Of a DNA stretch of 64,000 nucleotides, positions 18,024 to 26,661 are shown one piece after another. The translations under genes and the position numbers were made by a program. The notes under the pieces were generated by a model that worked only from the letters and a program-made list of their open reading frames with translations, made no database searches and had not been told where the DNA came from. Each line of letters starts with the position of its first letter. Within the stretch, counting starts at the first letter, position 1. Origin of the DNA: DYJB01 sp963777165 (GTDB lineage Bacteria; Chloroflexota; Anaerolineae; Anaerolineales; E44-bin32); contig CAVZPO010000002.1 in NCBI GenBank assembly GCA_963777165.1, positions 124,001-188,000 on the forward strand. The letters run 5' to 3'.

Positions 18024-18050
18024 AACGAAGGCGCTCCCGGCGCCTTCGTT
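18024..18050 (+). terminator. Terminator hairpin
   Basis: An 11-bp perfect stem (left arm AACGAAGGCGC), 5-base loop, followed by CGTTTCG, 22 bases after the stop at 18001. Confidence 0.7.
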
Positions 18051-18062
18051 CGTTTCGGGCGG

Positions 18063-18090
18063 TTGGCACCGCAGACCCGTATGGTAGACT
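18063..18090 (+). promoter_or_regulatory. Promoter for the Fe-S oxidoreductase gene
   Basis: TTGGCA (18063-18068) and TAGACT (18085-18090) are 16 bases apart, 81 bases upstream of the ATG at 18172 and just after the previous terminator. Confidence 0.55.
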
Positions 18091-18171
18091 TCGCACGTGC
18101 GCTCGGGCACGGGGAAGGCCCGGACGCCGCACTGCCTGCGCGGGGGAGATCGCGCTGACCGGGGTCCCTGC

Positions 18172-20202
18172 ATGCTCTCCTTGCCCGAGAAGATTGCCTT
18201 CCTTCTCGCCCTCCTCGTTACCCTGATCCTTGCCCTTCAAGCCACTCGGCGGCTGATCGCCATCCTGGGCCGCGGCCATGGCCGGCCGGACTGGCGCGCC
18301 ATCCCGCGCCGACTGCCGGCCGTGTTGGCCAAGACCGTTTCGCTCTCACCGGTCTTTCGTGCCCGGCCGCTTCCCAGCTTGTTCCACGCGCTCGTGGCCT
18401 GGGGTTTCGTCTACTACCTGCTCGTCAACCTGGGCGACGTCCTGCATGCGTACCTGTCCGAGTTCACCTTCCTGGGGACCGGCCTGCTGGGCGACGCCTA
18501 CCGCTACGGCGCCGACCTGCTCAGCGCTTGCGTGCTGCTTGGCATGCTGGCGCTGATCGCGCGCCGCTTCGTGCTGCGCACCCCGGAGCTGCAGACGCGC
18601 GAGGCTACGCTCCTCCACCCGAAGGCGCGCTCTGGGATCCAGCGCGATTCGGCCATCGTGGGCGGCTTCATCCTGCTGCATGTCGGCGCGCGCCTGGTCG
18701 GGCAGAGTCTGGCGCTGGCGCAGCACGGCGCGGATCGTTGGCAGCCGTTCGCCTCGACGCTGGCCGGCGTGTGGGTCGGCTTGCCTCCGCGGGCGCTGCT
18801 GATCGGCGAGCACGTCGCCTGGTGGCTGGCACTGGGATTGATACTGGCCTTCGTCCCCTATTTCCCTTACTCGAAGCACCTGCACCTGTTCTTCGCCCCG
18901 CTGAACTTCCTACTCAGGCCAGAACGCCCGTCGATCGGCCAGCTCGATCGACTCGACTTCGACGACCAGAGCGTCGAGTCGTTCGGGGCGTCGCGGCTGG
19001 AGGACCTGGCCTGGACGGGGCTGATGGACGCCTACGCGTGCATCATGTGCAACCGCTGCCAGGACGCCTGCCCGGCGTACCAGACGGGCAAGGTCCTCTC
19101 TCCGGCGGCGCTCGAGATCAACAAGCGCTACTTCCTCAACCAGGAGGGGACGCGCCTGGCCCACGGAGAAGCGTCCCGCCAGACGCTGATCGAATTCGCC
19201 ATTCCCACAGAGGCCGTGTGGGCCTGCACCGCATGTGGGGCGTGCAACGACATCTGCCCGGTGGGCAACGAGCCGATGCGCGACATCCTCGACATCCGCC
19301 GCCATCTGGTACTGATGGAGAACACCTTCCCCGAGCAGTTGCAGGCCGCCTACCGCGGCATGGAGCGCACTGCCAACCCGTGGGGGATCGCATCGGACAA
19401 GCGCCTCGAGTGGGCGTCCGGGCTGAAGGTGCCGACCGTCGCCGAGCGGCCGCACCCGGAGCTGCTGTGGTGGGTGGGCTGCGCGCCGGCCACCGACCCA
19501 CGCGCGCAGAAGACGGCGCAGGCCTTCGCGCGTGTGCTGCAGGCGGCAGGCGTGGAGTACGCCGTGCTCGGCCCCGAGGAGAAATGCACCGGCGACTCGG
19601 CCCGTCGGTCCGGGAACGAGTACCTGTTTGCCGAGCTGGCAGCGGCGAATGTCGAGACCCTCAACCGCGTCGCCCCGCGCCGCATTGTCACCACCTGCCC
19701 GCACTGTCTGCACACGCTGAAGAACGAGTACCCCGCCTTCGGCGGCACGTTTGAGGTCATTCACCACACGCAGTTGATCCAGGATCTGTACGCCAGCGGT
19801 CGGCTGAAGGCGGCATCGGCGGAAGAGCTGTCCGGCGTGGCCTTCCATGACCCGTGCTACCTCGGACGGCAGAACGGCGTGTTCGAAGCCCCGCGCAAGG
19901 CCCTGGAGCAGGCCGGCGCGCCAGCCGCCGAGCTCCCACGCCATGGCGCCCAATCCTTCTGCTGTGGCGCCGGCGGCGCGCAGATGTGGAAGGAAGAGGA
20001 GGAGGGCGCCGGACGGGTGAGCGACGAGCGGCTGCGCGAAGCGGCCGCCGCCGGTGCCTCGACCCTCGCCACCGGCTGCCCCTTCTGCATGGTCATGCTG
20101 ACCGATGCGGCCAAGTCCGCCGGCGGGACGATCGCCGTCCGCGACGTGGTGGAGATCGTGGCGGATCGTCTGCCGGTGGCCAAACCAGCGACCAGCGACT
20201 AG
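18172..20202 (+). CDS. Membrane-bound (Fe-S) oxidoreductase, HdrD/EtfQO-alternative type
   Basis: The 676-residue protein joins a NarI-like cytochrome-b-type membrane domain (about five helices, residues 1-240; possible heme His in SLFHALVAWGF and GEHVAWWLALG) to a soluble HdrD-like part. Two 4Fe-4S motifs follow, CIMCNRCQDACP (~290) and CTACGACNDICPVG (~352). Then come two CCG domains (CTGDSARRSG with TTCPHCLHTLKNEY; HDPCYLGR with FCCGAGGAQMW). This architecture passes electrons between quinone and a soluble donor such as ETF or a CoA dehydrogenase. The start at 18172 begins the first helix; the longer upstream frame is not membrane-like. The stop codon lies inside a heptamer array. Confidence 0.85.
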   Translation: MLSLPEKIAFLLALLVTLILALQATRRLIAILGRGHGRPDWRAIPRRLPAVLAKTVSLSPVFRARPLPSLFHALVAWGFVYYLLVNLGDVLHAYLSEFTFLGTGLLGDAYRYGADLLSACVLLGMLALIARRFVLRTPELQTREATLLHPKARSGIQRDSAIVGGFILLHVGARLVGQSLALAQHGADRWQPFASTLAGVWVGLPPRALLIGEHVAWWLALGLILAFVPYFPYSKHLHLFFAPLNFLLRPERPSIGQLDRLDFDDQSVESFGASRLEDLAWTGLMDAYACIMCNRCQDACPAYQTGKVLSPAALEINKRYFLNQEGTRLAHGEASRQTLIEFAIPTEAVWACTACGACNDICPVGNEPMRDILDIRRHLVLMENTFPEQLQAAYRGMERTANPWGIASDKRLEWASGLKVPTVAERPHPELLWWVGCAPATDPRAQKTAQAFARVLQAAGVEYAVLGPEEKCTGDSARRSGNEYLFAELAAANVETLNRVAPRRIVTTCPHCLHTLKNEYPAFGGTFEVIHHTQLIQDLYASGRLKAASAEELSGVAFHDPCYLGRQNGVFEAPRKALEQAGAPAAELPRHGAQSFCCGAGGAQMWKEEEEGAGRVSDERLREAAAAGASTLATGCPFCMVMLTDAAKSAGGTIAVRDVVEIVADRLPVAKPATSD

Positions 20203-20249
20203 CAGCTAGCTGCTAGTTGCTAGAAGCTGATTGCTGATCGCTGATCGCT
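20194..20249. repeat. Degenerate 7-bp-period array (8 units) overlapping a stop codon
   Basis: Heptamers: AGCGACT, AGCAGCT, AGCTGCT, AGTTGCT, AGAAGCT, GATTGCT, GATCGCT, GATCGCT. The TAG stop of the Fe-S oxidoreductase (20200-20202) is within the first units, so the array reaches into the coding end. It also fills the convergent gap before the gene ending at 20270. Confidence 0.65.
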
Positions 20250-20269
20250 TCTCCTCGCGCCCCAGCCCA

Positions 20270-22162
20270 TCACTCCACCGTTCGTAGATCGATCGCCGGC
20301 GGCAGCCCGCCGATGATCTTGTAGCCTCCGTCCGGCTGCCGGCGAACGTAGTACTCGAACATGGCATCCCTTCGATAACAGTACTTCGACAACGGCACGC
20401 CGGCGCACAGGGGCCACTCGGCCACCTGCCCGTCGGGACCCTTGAACGTGACGACGAACAGGTAGGTATCCTCATCCACTTGCGCCTGGAGGGTCACGTC
20501 GCGCAGCGGCGCGCAAGGGTACTCCGGATCGGTGCACAGCAACTCGAGCAGCGCGGCGGGGTCCGCTGGATCCGCCTCGGGCACGAGGGTGCTCACCGAG
20601 GCCTGATCCAAAGCCATCGTGTTCCAGGCCGGCACTTCCTCCACGATCAATCGGCTGGCGGCCTTGCCGTACTCGCCTTCGGCCAGCAGACCGAGATAGT
20701 CCTGCAGAGCGCGGAGGGCCTCGGTCTGTCCGGGCGGACGTGACCCCCACACAACGAAGCCCACGCCAGCGCTCTGGACCTGGACCAGCCGCGTCTGGTC
20801 CCGGCTGAAGATCGGCTCGCCGCCGAGGCCGAACGGGGCGTGCATTGAGTGGGCGGAGACTGAGACCTCCTGCCAGGTCGCCGTGTCCCACAAACTCAGG
20901 GACGGAGTTACCGCGCCGTCCGAGTCGATGTACCCGTAGCTCAAGATGGTCCGACCGTCGGGGGCGAACACGAACCGGTTCGTCTTGGTTACCTCCGGCT
21001 CGGGCGCCGGCCGGATCTTGCCGTTCGACAATTCAAGGAACTGCGGGTGTCCGTCGATTTCCAGCCACAGGCGGTCCGAGTCCAGATACACGACCCGGGT
21101 GAGGTAGAACTGGCGGGCGACGGCGGGGAACCCGGCGACCGCCTCGCCCGTCTCGATGTTGAACAGCCGCAACGTGTTGTCGATGGTGTTGACCGTGAGC
21201 ACACGAGTACCATCGGGGCTCAGGCGGTGGTAGCGCGCCGGCACTTCCTGGTGGATGGAGCGCGGACGGCTCGCATCGGTCACATCCCACCACTGGACGA
21301 ACGATGGGTACCCGCAGTCGGCAGCCAGATCGAGAATCAGGAACCGGCCGTCGGGCGACACGTCGATCCACTGCTCGGAGCAGTTGCCGACCTCCGGCTC
21401 GATGATCCCCAGGCGCTTGCCGGTCGCCGTATCGAAGACGGAGATCTCGTTGTCGACGAAGTCGAACTTCTTGTAGAACTCGACGCCGCTGTACAGGCGC
21501 GTGCCGTCCGGGCTCCAGACCAGGCTGGTGATCCGGGAGTGGAACTCCCCGAACCTGTGCAGCATCTCGCCGGTGTCGGTGTCGACCGTCCACAGTCGCC
21601 GGCCATCGCAGATAGTTTCCATTTCGCCGACGAGGTACAGCGGCAGGTCGCAGGCGGCGATCGCCAGCTCGGAGCCATCCGGGCTGAAGGCCAGCAGGTC
21701 GACCACCGGCGCCAGCGGCTCGAGGTTGAAGAGCGTCACGCCCGTGTCGATGTCGATCAAGCGCAGGACCGTGCGCGTGTAACAGTTTCCATCTTCCTCC
21801 GGCTCACAACCTGCGACGGCCGCTATTCGTCCGTCGGGGCTGATCTGTAGGACGAAGGTCTTCATGTTGGGCTCGGGGCTGTAGCTTTCCCGGATGACCT
21901 GTAGGCGGTCGGCGATTTCAATCGTGATCGGTTCGGGCGTCGGCATGGCCGTGGGGGGCGCTGTTGGCGTGGCGGCCGGAGCGTCGGTCGGCATCAGAAC
22001 GGTTGGCGTGACATCGACCAGAGCGCCTTCGGCAGTGGATGCGACGGGAGATGGCTGGCCAGTGGCCGGCGCGGACGGGGGAGTCGTCGAACCCCCACAG
22101 GCAGCCAAGAGTAGTCCAGCGGATAGGGCGACGATGAAGAAGTGTGTCGTGGGCTTGGGCAT
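20270..22162 (-). CDS. WD40/beta-propeller-like lipoprotein
   Basis: The 630-residue protein starts with a lipoprotein signal whose lipobox is LLAACGGS (Cys ~22), followed by a Pro/Thr/Ala-rich linker to about residue 80. The body contains repeated propeller-type blades: LQISPDGRIAAVAG, LLAFSPDGSELAIAA, SLVWSPDGTRLYSG, IDVSPDGRFLILD, HRLSPDGTRVLTV and FVFAPDGRTILSYG. It ends in a domain of about 130 residues (residues ~500-630) with Cys pairs (LLCTDPEYPCAPL, WPLCAGVPLSKYCY). It should be tethered outside the membrane and act as a scaffold or sensor; no catalytic motif is seen. The gene is convergent with the oxidoreductase gene. Confidence 0.8.
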   Translation of the reverse strand: MPKPTTHFFIVALSAGLLLAACGGSTTPPSAPATGQPSPVASTAEGALVDVTPTVLMPTDAPAATPTAPPTAMPTPEPITIEIADRLQVIRESYSPEPNMKTFVLQISPDGRIAAVAGCEPEEDGNCYTRTVLRLIDIDTGVTLFNLEPLAPVVDLLAFSPDGSELAIAACDLPLYLVGEMETICDGRRLWTVDTDTGEMLHRFGEFHSRITSLVWSPDGTRLYSGVEFYKKFDFVDNEISVFDTATGKRLGIIEPEVGNCSEQWIDVSPDGRFLILDLAADCGYPSFVQWWDVTDASRPRSIHQEVPARYHRLSPDGTRVLTVNTIDNTLRLFNIETGEAVAGFPAVARQFYLTRVVYLDSDRLWLEIDGHPQFLELSNGKIRPAPEPEVTKTNRFVFAPDGRTILSYGYIDSDGAVTPSLSLWDTATWQEVSVSAHSMHAPFGLGGEPIFSRDQTRLVQVQSAGVGFVVWGSRPPGQTEALRALQDYLGLLAEGEYGKAASRLIVEEVPAWNTMALDQASVSTLVPEADPADPAALLELLCTDPEYPCAPLRDVTLQAQVDEDTYLFVVTFKGPDGQVAEWPLCAGVPLSKYCYRRDAMFEYYVRRQPDGGYKIIGGLPPAIDLRTVE

Positions 22163-22401
22163 GCTAGCACTCCCTAGACGGTACCAGTAGGACGACGGGT
22201 ATCCGGTGCCGGTGCGGAGATTGTAAGCTCTGGAGGCCGAGCAGGGAGGGGGAATCGGGAATCCCCTGACAACTCCCAGGGTCCGAGGGCTGCGGCGATT
22301 CGCGTTAGGGTGGTCGTGCGAGTTGGCCGGTGGGCGATTACCTCGTCAGCCGGTCGGGTGCGGGTGCGCGGCCGGCGCCGCCCATCGGGTGCGCCAATAG
22401 T

Positions 22402-24069
22402 TCACTTCCCGGCGAAGTACCTGCGCCGGAGGAACCTGGCGCTCCCGTCGCGGTAGTAGTCTTTCTGCCAGGCGTCGGTGGGGACCAGGAAGTTCGGGCG
22501 CCAGACCTCGGGATCCTCGCCGCTGGCCTGAGCGATCTTCACCGCCTCGCGGAAGGCGTAGTGCGAGAACAGGCGCATGAACTCCCCCATGTAGATATCC
22601 GCCACCCGCGGGTCGTCGCGAATCACGATCATGTTCTCGTCGTTGGTGTCGGTGCTCGCCTGGCTGAAATTGGCCGAGCCGGTGACGACGACGGGGTGTG
22701 ACCCGAGCGGGTCGACGAGCATGTACTTGGTGTGCACAAAGCGCACGTTGACCTCATTCGAGAGCTTGGAGCGTTCCTTGAGCCAGCGGTCGAAGCTGTT
22801 GAGCGTGATGTTGTTGCCGATGGCCACGACGACGTTCGGCCGGCGGCGCAGCCGGTCGATCTGTCGCCGCCCTTCCGCCAGCCCGGGGCCGTTGCCTTCC
22901 TTCTCCATCAGGGCGAAGCGCAGCACGCGGTCGTCACGCTGGTAGACCTGGGTGAAATTCTTGTGCATGCCGAAGGCGAAGGTCATGAATAGCGCCTTGC
23001 TCGCACCGCGGGCGATCTCGGCGTACCAGTCCAAGACGGCCGTCCCGCGCCGGGGCGAGAAGACCACCGTCTGGTCTTCGACCCACGGGCTGGGTGGGGC
23101 GGCATTGTCGGTGCCGGTCCAGTCCTTGAGCTCGGCCGACGGAGGGTCATCCTCCAGGGCCTGCCAGTAGGCGAGGTAGGTCTGTGCCACGCGTGGATCC
23201 TCGACCACCTGGCCCAGGTTCGAATGGCCGAAAAGCCCATTCTCGGTGACGTTGGTCGAACCGGTCCACACCGCCTGGGGGTTCCCGTCTTTGACCAGGA
23301 TCAAGAACTTGTTGTGCATCAATTTGCCTTCGGTGCGGCCCTTGGTGAGTCCCTTGATCTCGGCGTCGCGCACGGCTGCCAGGTTCTTCTCCGCCGGCCC
23401 GTTCCCGTCAGTGATGGCGTCGTAGACAATGCGGACGCTCGCTCCAGTTTGGGCGGCGAGGCGGATGGCGTGGAGCACAGCCGGCCACTGGAACTCGTAG
23501 ATGGCGCCCACCAGTCGGTAGCGCGGCCCGTCGGCGCGGGCGATAAAGGCCAGCAGCGCTTCCAGCAGCCCGCGCGACAGCCAGGTATAGGCAGCGCCGT
23601 CCGGGATCTCGTTGGGGGGCTTATTGAGGAATCGGCGCGCGTACTCCTGTGAGGCAATCGAGCCGCGGTTGAACCACACCGAGTGTCGGGCGCCGGCCTC
23701 GGCTTCGGTCTGCACACGCACGCTCACCGGCGCACCCTCGGTCAACGCCTCGGGCTTGCCCCGCAGCGGCATGACGGTGTAGGTATACTCGTGCCCGGGC
23801 TTGGCCGAGTAGTCGGCCCACTGGAAGGTCTGAAAGGGGTGCTCGCGGCTGGAGGCTGTGCCGCCGGGCCCCAGGCCGGGGTCGGTGGCCTCGAAGGTCT
23901 TCATGCCGCGCAGCCAGAAGGTCTCATCCTCGGTGTGGTCTTGGCGCTGGATGGCAAAGCCCAGGCACCCCTTGCGCCGGGAAGGAGACAGATCGAGGCC
24001 AAGCAGGACGACGTGCGTGCCGGCGACGGCGTGGACCGTCAGGCCGGATTTCGTGCGCTTCGCTCTCAT
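22402..24069 (-). CDS. Phospholipase-D-like protein with two HKD regions, first one atypical
   Basis: The start at 24069 (MRAKRTKSGLTVHAVAG) has GGGGGTGC upstream. The 555-residue protein has an N-terminal beta-rich domain (residues 1-125) resembling an Ig/Fn-type module, then two PLD halves. The second HKD is canonical: HTKYMLVD followed by VVVTGSANFSQAS. The first reads HNKFLILVKDG with WTGSTNVTENG; the Asp normally four residues after Lys is Val, with an Asp two further on. PLD enzymes cleave phosphodiesters in lipids or nucleic acids using both His residues, which are present here. No signal peptide is seen. Substrate unknown. Confidence 0.82.
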   Translation of the reverse strand: MRAKRTKSGLTVHAVAGTHVVLLGLDLSPSRRKGCLGFAIQRQDHTEDETFWLRGMKTFEATDPGLGPGGTASSREHPFQTFQWADYSAKPGHEYTYTVMPLRGKPEALTEGAPVSVRVQTEAEAGARHSVWFNRGSIASQEYARRFLNKPPNEIPDGAAYTWLSRGLLEALLAFIARADGPRYRLVGAIYEFQWPAVLHAIRLAAQTGASVRIVYDAITDGNGPAEKNLAAVRDAEIKGLTKGRTEGKLMHNKFLILVKDGNPQAVWTGSTNVTENGLFGHSNLGQVVEDPRVAQTYLAYWQALEDDPPSAELKDWTGTDNAAPPSPWVEDQTVVFSPRRGTAVLDWYAEIARGASKALFMTFAFGMHKNFTQVYQRDDRVLRFALMEKEGNGPGLAEGRRQIDRLRRRPNVVVAIGNNITLNSFDRWLKERSKLSNEVNVRFVHTKYMLVDPLGSHPVVVTGSANFSQASTDTNDENMIVIRDDPRVADIYMGEFMRLFSHYAFREAVKIAQASGEDPEVWRPNFLVPTDAWQKDYYRDGSARFLRRRYFAGK

Positions 24070-24310
24070 GCTGCACCCCCTTGGGTTGTGAGAAATGGCG
24101 GCACTGCCGCCCACATCTACTATCGCGCACCCAGCCGTCGGCACGCGCCGCCGATGACCGGGCTTCCATCATCCTGGTGGCAAACTTGCGCGCTCGCTGC
24201 TCCGTCTGTATTGAATTCGCCCAGGCAGGTTCCGAGCACCCAGGCCGACCACGGCGCTTGCATCACAAGCCTGCCTCGGAGGCCGGGCGCCCAAACGGAT
24301 TCCGCTCTAC

Positions 24311-24339
24311 TTGAGTATACCGGTCAAATAAGGTAGAAT
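24311..24339 (+). promoter_or_regulatory. Promoter upstream of the 2-oxoacid dehydrogenase operon
   Basis: TTGAGT (24311-24316) and TAGAAT (24334-24339) with a 17-base spacer. Transcription would start about 24346 and give a ~285-base leader containing the heptamer arrays. Confidence 0.65.
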
Positions 24340-24380
24340 AGAACAGTCAAGCCTGACCACGGGAAATGCGGCAGTCAACT

Positions 24381-24603
24381 CCTGGCTTTCAGCGTTCAGC
24401 ATTCAGCGTTCAGCCAGGAATCATTCGAGAGGGGAACTCCGTCATACCGATGTGGCCCGAATGGGATGGATGCTGATGCTGGGTGCGGAGTCCCCAGTGC
24501 CGGATGCTGATCGCTGATCGCTGATAGCTGACGGCTGAATACTGACATCTGACAGCTGAGTGCTGAGGGCTGATAGCCGATCGCTGAGTGCTGACGGCTT
24601 ACG
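24381..24603. repeat. Heptamer arrays in both orientations, in the leader of the oxoacid dehydrogenase operon
   Basis: At 24381-24418 the heptamers TTCAGCG, TTCAGCA, TTCAGCG and TTCAGCC are framed by CCTGGCT/AGCCAGG. At 24506-24603 fourteen consecutive heptamers follow (GCTGATC, GCTGATC, GCTGATA, GCTGACG, GCTGAAT, ACTGACA, TCTGACA, GCTGAGT, GCTGAGG, GCTGATA, GCCGATC, GCTGAGT, GCTGACG, GCTTACG). The two blocks are complementary (TTCAGC/GCTGAA) and could fold on each other in RNA or DNA. No gene is seen between 24070 and 24631. Confidence 0.75.
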
Positions 24604-24631
24604 ATCCCGCTCGCCCCACTGGAGCACACGA

Positions 24632-25615
24632 ATGCCCCTTCCGCCTCCGCCGCTGCTCGACCTGTATCGCGTAATGCTGCTGGCCCGGCGCCTGGACGAG
24701 CGCGCCTGGGTGCTGCACCGCCAGGGCAAGATCGCCTTCCATATCTCCGGCATCGGCCAGGAAGCGGCGCAGGTCGGCGCGGCCTTTGCCCTCGAGCGCG
24801 GCAAGGACTGGTTCGCTCCCTACTATCGCGATCTGGCCATGATGCTTGCGCTGGGCCTGACGCCGCTCGACTTCATCCTGGGGCTGATGGGCAAGCAGGG
24901 CGAGCCATCGTCGGGTGCGCGGCAGATGCCATCGCACTGGTCGATCCGCAGTGCCAACGTGGTCTCGCATTCCTCCCCGGTGGCCACGCAGGCGCCGCAC
25001 GCTGCGGGCCTTGGCCTGGCGATCAAGCTGCGCGGCGACTCGGCCGTCGTGCTCACCACGATCGGCGAGGGTTCGACCTCACAGGGCGAGTGGTACGAGG
25101 CGGTCAACTGGGCGGCGACGCACAAACTCCCGGTGATCTTCCTGATCGAGAACAACGTCTACGCTATCTCCGTGCGGCAGGAGAAGCAGATGGCCGTCGA
25201 ACATGTGGCCGAGAAGGCGGCCGGGCTCGGCCTGCCGGGGGTGATCGTCGATGGACTCGATCCTGTCGAGGTCTACCGGATGGTCGGCGAGGCCGCCGCC
25301 CGCGCCCGCCGCGGCGAGGGGCCGACGATGATCGAGGCCAAGGTGGCCCGCCTGACGCCGCACTCCTCCGATGACGACGACCGCTCCTATCGTCCACGCG
25401 ACGAGATCGAGGCGATGAAGGCCCGCGACCCGCTGGCGATGTTCCGCCAGCGACTGTTGGGGGAGAAGGTGCTGACCGAGGCGCAGGACACCGCGCTGCA
25501 GGCCGAGGCGAAGGGCGTGATCGACGCCGCGGTGGCCGCGGCCGAGTCGGCGCCCTACCCCCCGGCGAGCGACGCCGCCTTTCCGGTCTACGTCGAGGAC
25601 GTGCGCCGTGGCTGA
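24632..25615 (+). CDS. 2-oxoacid dehydrogenase E1 component, alpha subunit (branched-chain type)
   Basis: With the beta subunit, E1 uses thiamine diphosphate to decarboxylate a 2-oxoacid and pass the acyl group to E2 lipoate. The 327-residue protein has the early motif FHISGIGQEAAQVG, the ThDP-binding stretch GEGSTSQGEWYEAVNWAA and ENNVYAIS, and the phosphorylation-loop-equivalent TPHSSDDDDRSYR, closest to branched-chain (BkdA-type) rather than pyruvate E1. The ATG at 24632 follows GGAGCACACGA. It overlaps the beta subunit by eight bases. The substrate is probably 2-oxoisovalerate and relatives, but a broad-specificity or pyruvate enzyme is possible. Confidence 0.9.
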   Translation: MPLPPPPLLDLYRVMLLARRLDERAWVLHRQGKIAFHISGIGQEAAQVGAAFALERGKDWFAPYYRDLAMMLALGLTPLDFILGLMGKQGEPSSGARQMPSHWSIRSANVVSHSSPVATQAPHAAGLGLAIKLRGDSAVVLTTIGEGSTSQGEWYEAVNWAATHKLPVIFLIENNVYAISVRQEKQMAVEHVAEKAAGLGLPGVIVDGLDPVEVYRMVGEAAARARRGEGPTMIEAKVARLTPHSSDDDDRSYRPRDEIEAMKARDPLAMFRQRLLGEKVLTEAQDTALQAEAKGVIDAAVAAAESAPYPPASDAAFPVYVEDVRRG

Positions 25616-26594
25616 GATCACGCTGATCGAGGGCCTGCGCCAGGCGATGGACGAGGAGATGGCGCGCGACGACCGCGTGTTCATCGTCGGGGAAGACGTC
25701 GGGCCGCGCGGTGGGGTGTTCCGCGCCACGCTCGGACTGTACGACAAGTACGGCCCGCAGCGCGTGATCGACTCGCCGCTGGCGGAGCTGTCCATCGTCG
25801 GCGTCGGCATCGGCGCCGCCCTGTACGGCCTGCGCCCGATTTGCGAGATCCAGTTCGCCGATTTCATCTACCCGGCCTTCAACCAGATCGTCAGTGAGGC
25901 GGCCAAACTGTGCTACCGTTCGAACGGCGAATGGACCGTGCCGCTCGTCATCCGCGCACCGTATGGTGGCGGGATCGGCGGAGGGTTGTACCACTCGCAG
26001 TCGCTGGAGGCCTTCTTCACTCACATCCCCGGACTGAAGGTCGTGATCCCGTCCACGCCGTATGACGCCAAGGGCCTGCTCAAGGCGGCGGTGCGCGATC
26101 CCAACCCGGTCCTATTCTTCGAACCCAAGAAGGGCTACCGGTTGATCCGCGGCGAGGTGCCGGAAGGCGAAGAGGTGATCGTGCCGATCGGCCCGGCCAA
26201 GGTGACCCGGGCCGGGTCTGACCTCTCGGTCTTCGCCTATGGCATGATGCACCACTACTGCTTGCAGGCGGCGGAGATGGTAGCCAAGGAGGGCGTGCAG
26301 GCGGAGGTCGTGGACCTGCGCACGCTGCTGCCCGTCGACCGGGCAGCGATCCTGACCTCCGTCCACAAGACGGGCAAAGCGTTGATCGTGCACGAGGACA
26401 CGCTGACCGGCGGGTACGGCGCCGAGATCGCCGCCATCCTGGCCGGCGAGGCGTTCACCGACCTGGACGCGCCGGTCCGTCGCCTGACCGGGCCGGACGT
26501 CCCGGCAGTGCCGTTCAGCCATCCGATGCAGGACTGGTTCATGCCGTCGGTCGAGTCGATCGCCGCGGCGATACGCGATCTGGCGGCTTACTAG
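25608..26594 (+). CDS. 2-oxoacid dehydrogenase E1 component, beta subunit
   Basis: The 328-residue partner of the E1 alpha subunit. It starts at GTG 25608, within the alpha coding end, so translation is coupled. The N-terminal ThDP-pyrimidine half reads FIVGEDVGPRGGVFRAT, SPLAELSIVGVGIGAAL and EIQFADFIYPAFNQIVSEAAK. The C-terminal transketolase domain has LSVFAYGMMHHYCLQAAE, EVVDLRTLLPVD and IVHEDTLTGGYGAEI. These are classic E1-beta signatures. The heterotetramer is cytoplasmic. It is followed after a 67-base spacer carrying a hairpin by the E2 gene. Confidence 0.93.
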   Translation: MAEITLIEGLRQAMDEEMARDDRVFIVGEDVGPRGGVFRATLGLYDKYGPQRVIDSPLAELSIVGVGIGAALYGLRPICEIQFADFIYPAFNQIVSEAAKLCYRSNGEWTVPLVIRAPYGGGIGGGLYHSQSLEAFFTHIPGLKVVIPSTPYDAKGLLKAAVRDPNPVLFFEPKKGYRLIRGEVPEGEEVIVPIGPAKVTRAGSDLSVFAYGMMHHYCLQAAEMVAKEGVQAEVVDLRTLLPVDRAAILTSVHKTGKALIVHEDTLTGGYGAEIAAILAGEAFTDLDAPVRRLTGPDVPAVPFSHPMQDWFMPSVESIAAAIRDLAAY

Positions 26595-26596
26595 CT

Positions 26597-26648
26597 CCCT
26601 CTCTCCGGAGGCCGAAGGTCCCGCGAGCGGAGCGAGCGGGAGAGAGGG
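26597..26648 (+). other. Intra-operon hairpin between E1 beta and E2
   Basis: CCCTCTCTCC (26597-26606) pairs with GGGAGAGAGG (26638-26647), and a CCCGC/GCGGG pair sits inside. It lacks a T-tract and lies between operon genes, so it may be a partial terminator or an RNA-processing site that tunes the E1:E2 ratio. Confidence 0.5.
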
Positions 26649-26661
26649 GGAAGAGGTTCGT

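Noticed and set aside
24506..24603. Short coding sequence or CRISPR in the heptamer array
   Set aside because: A 7-bp period shifts codon phase every unit, and the units are degenerate without spacers.
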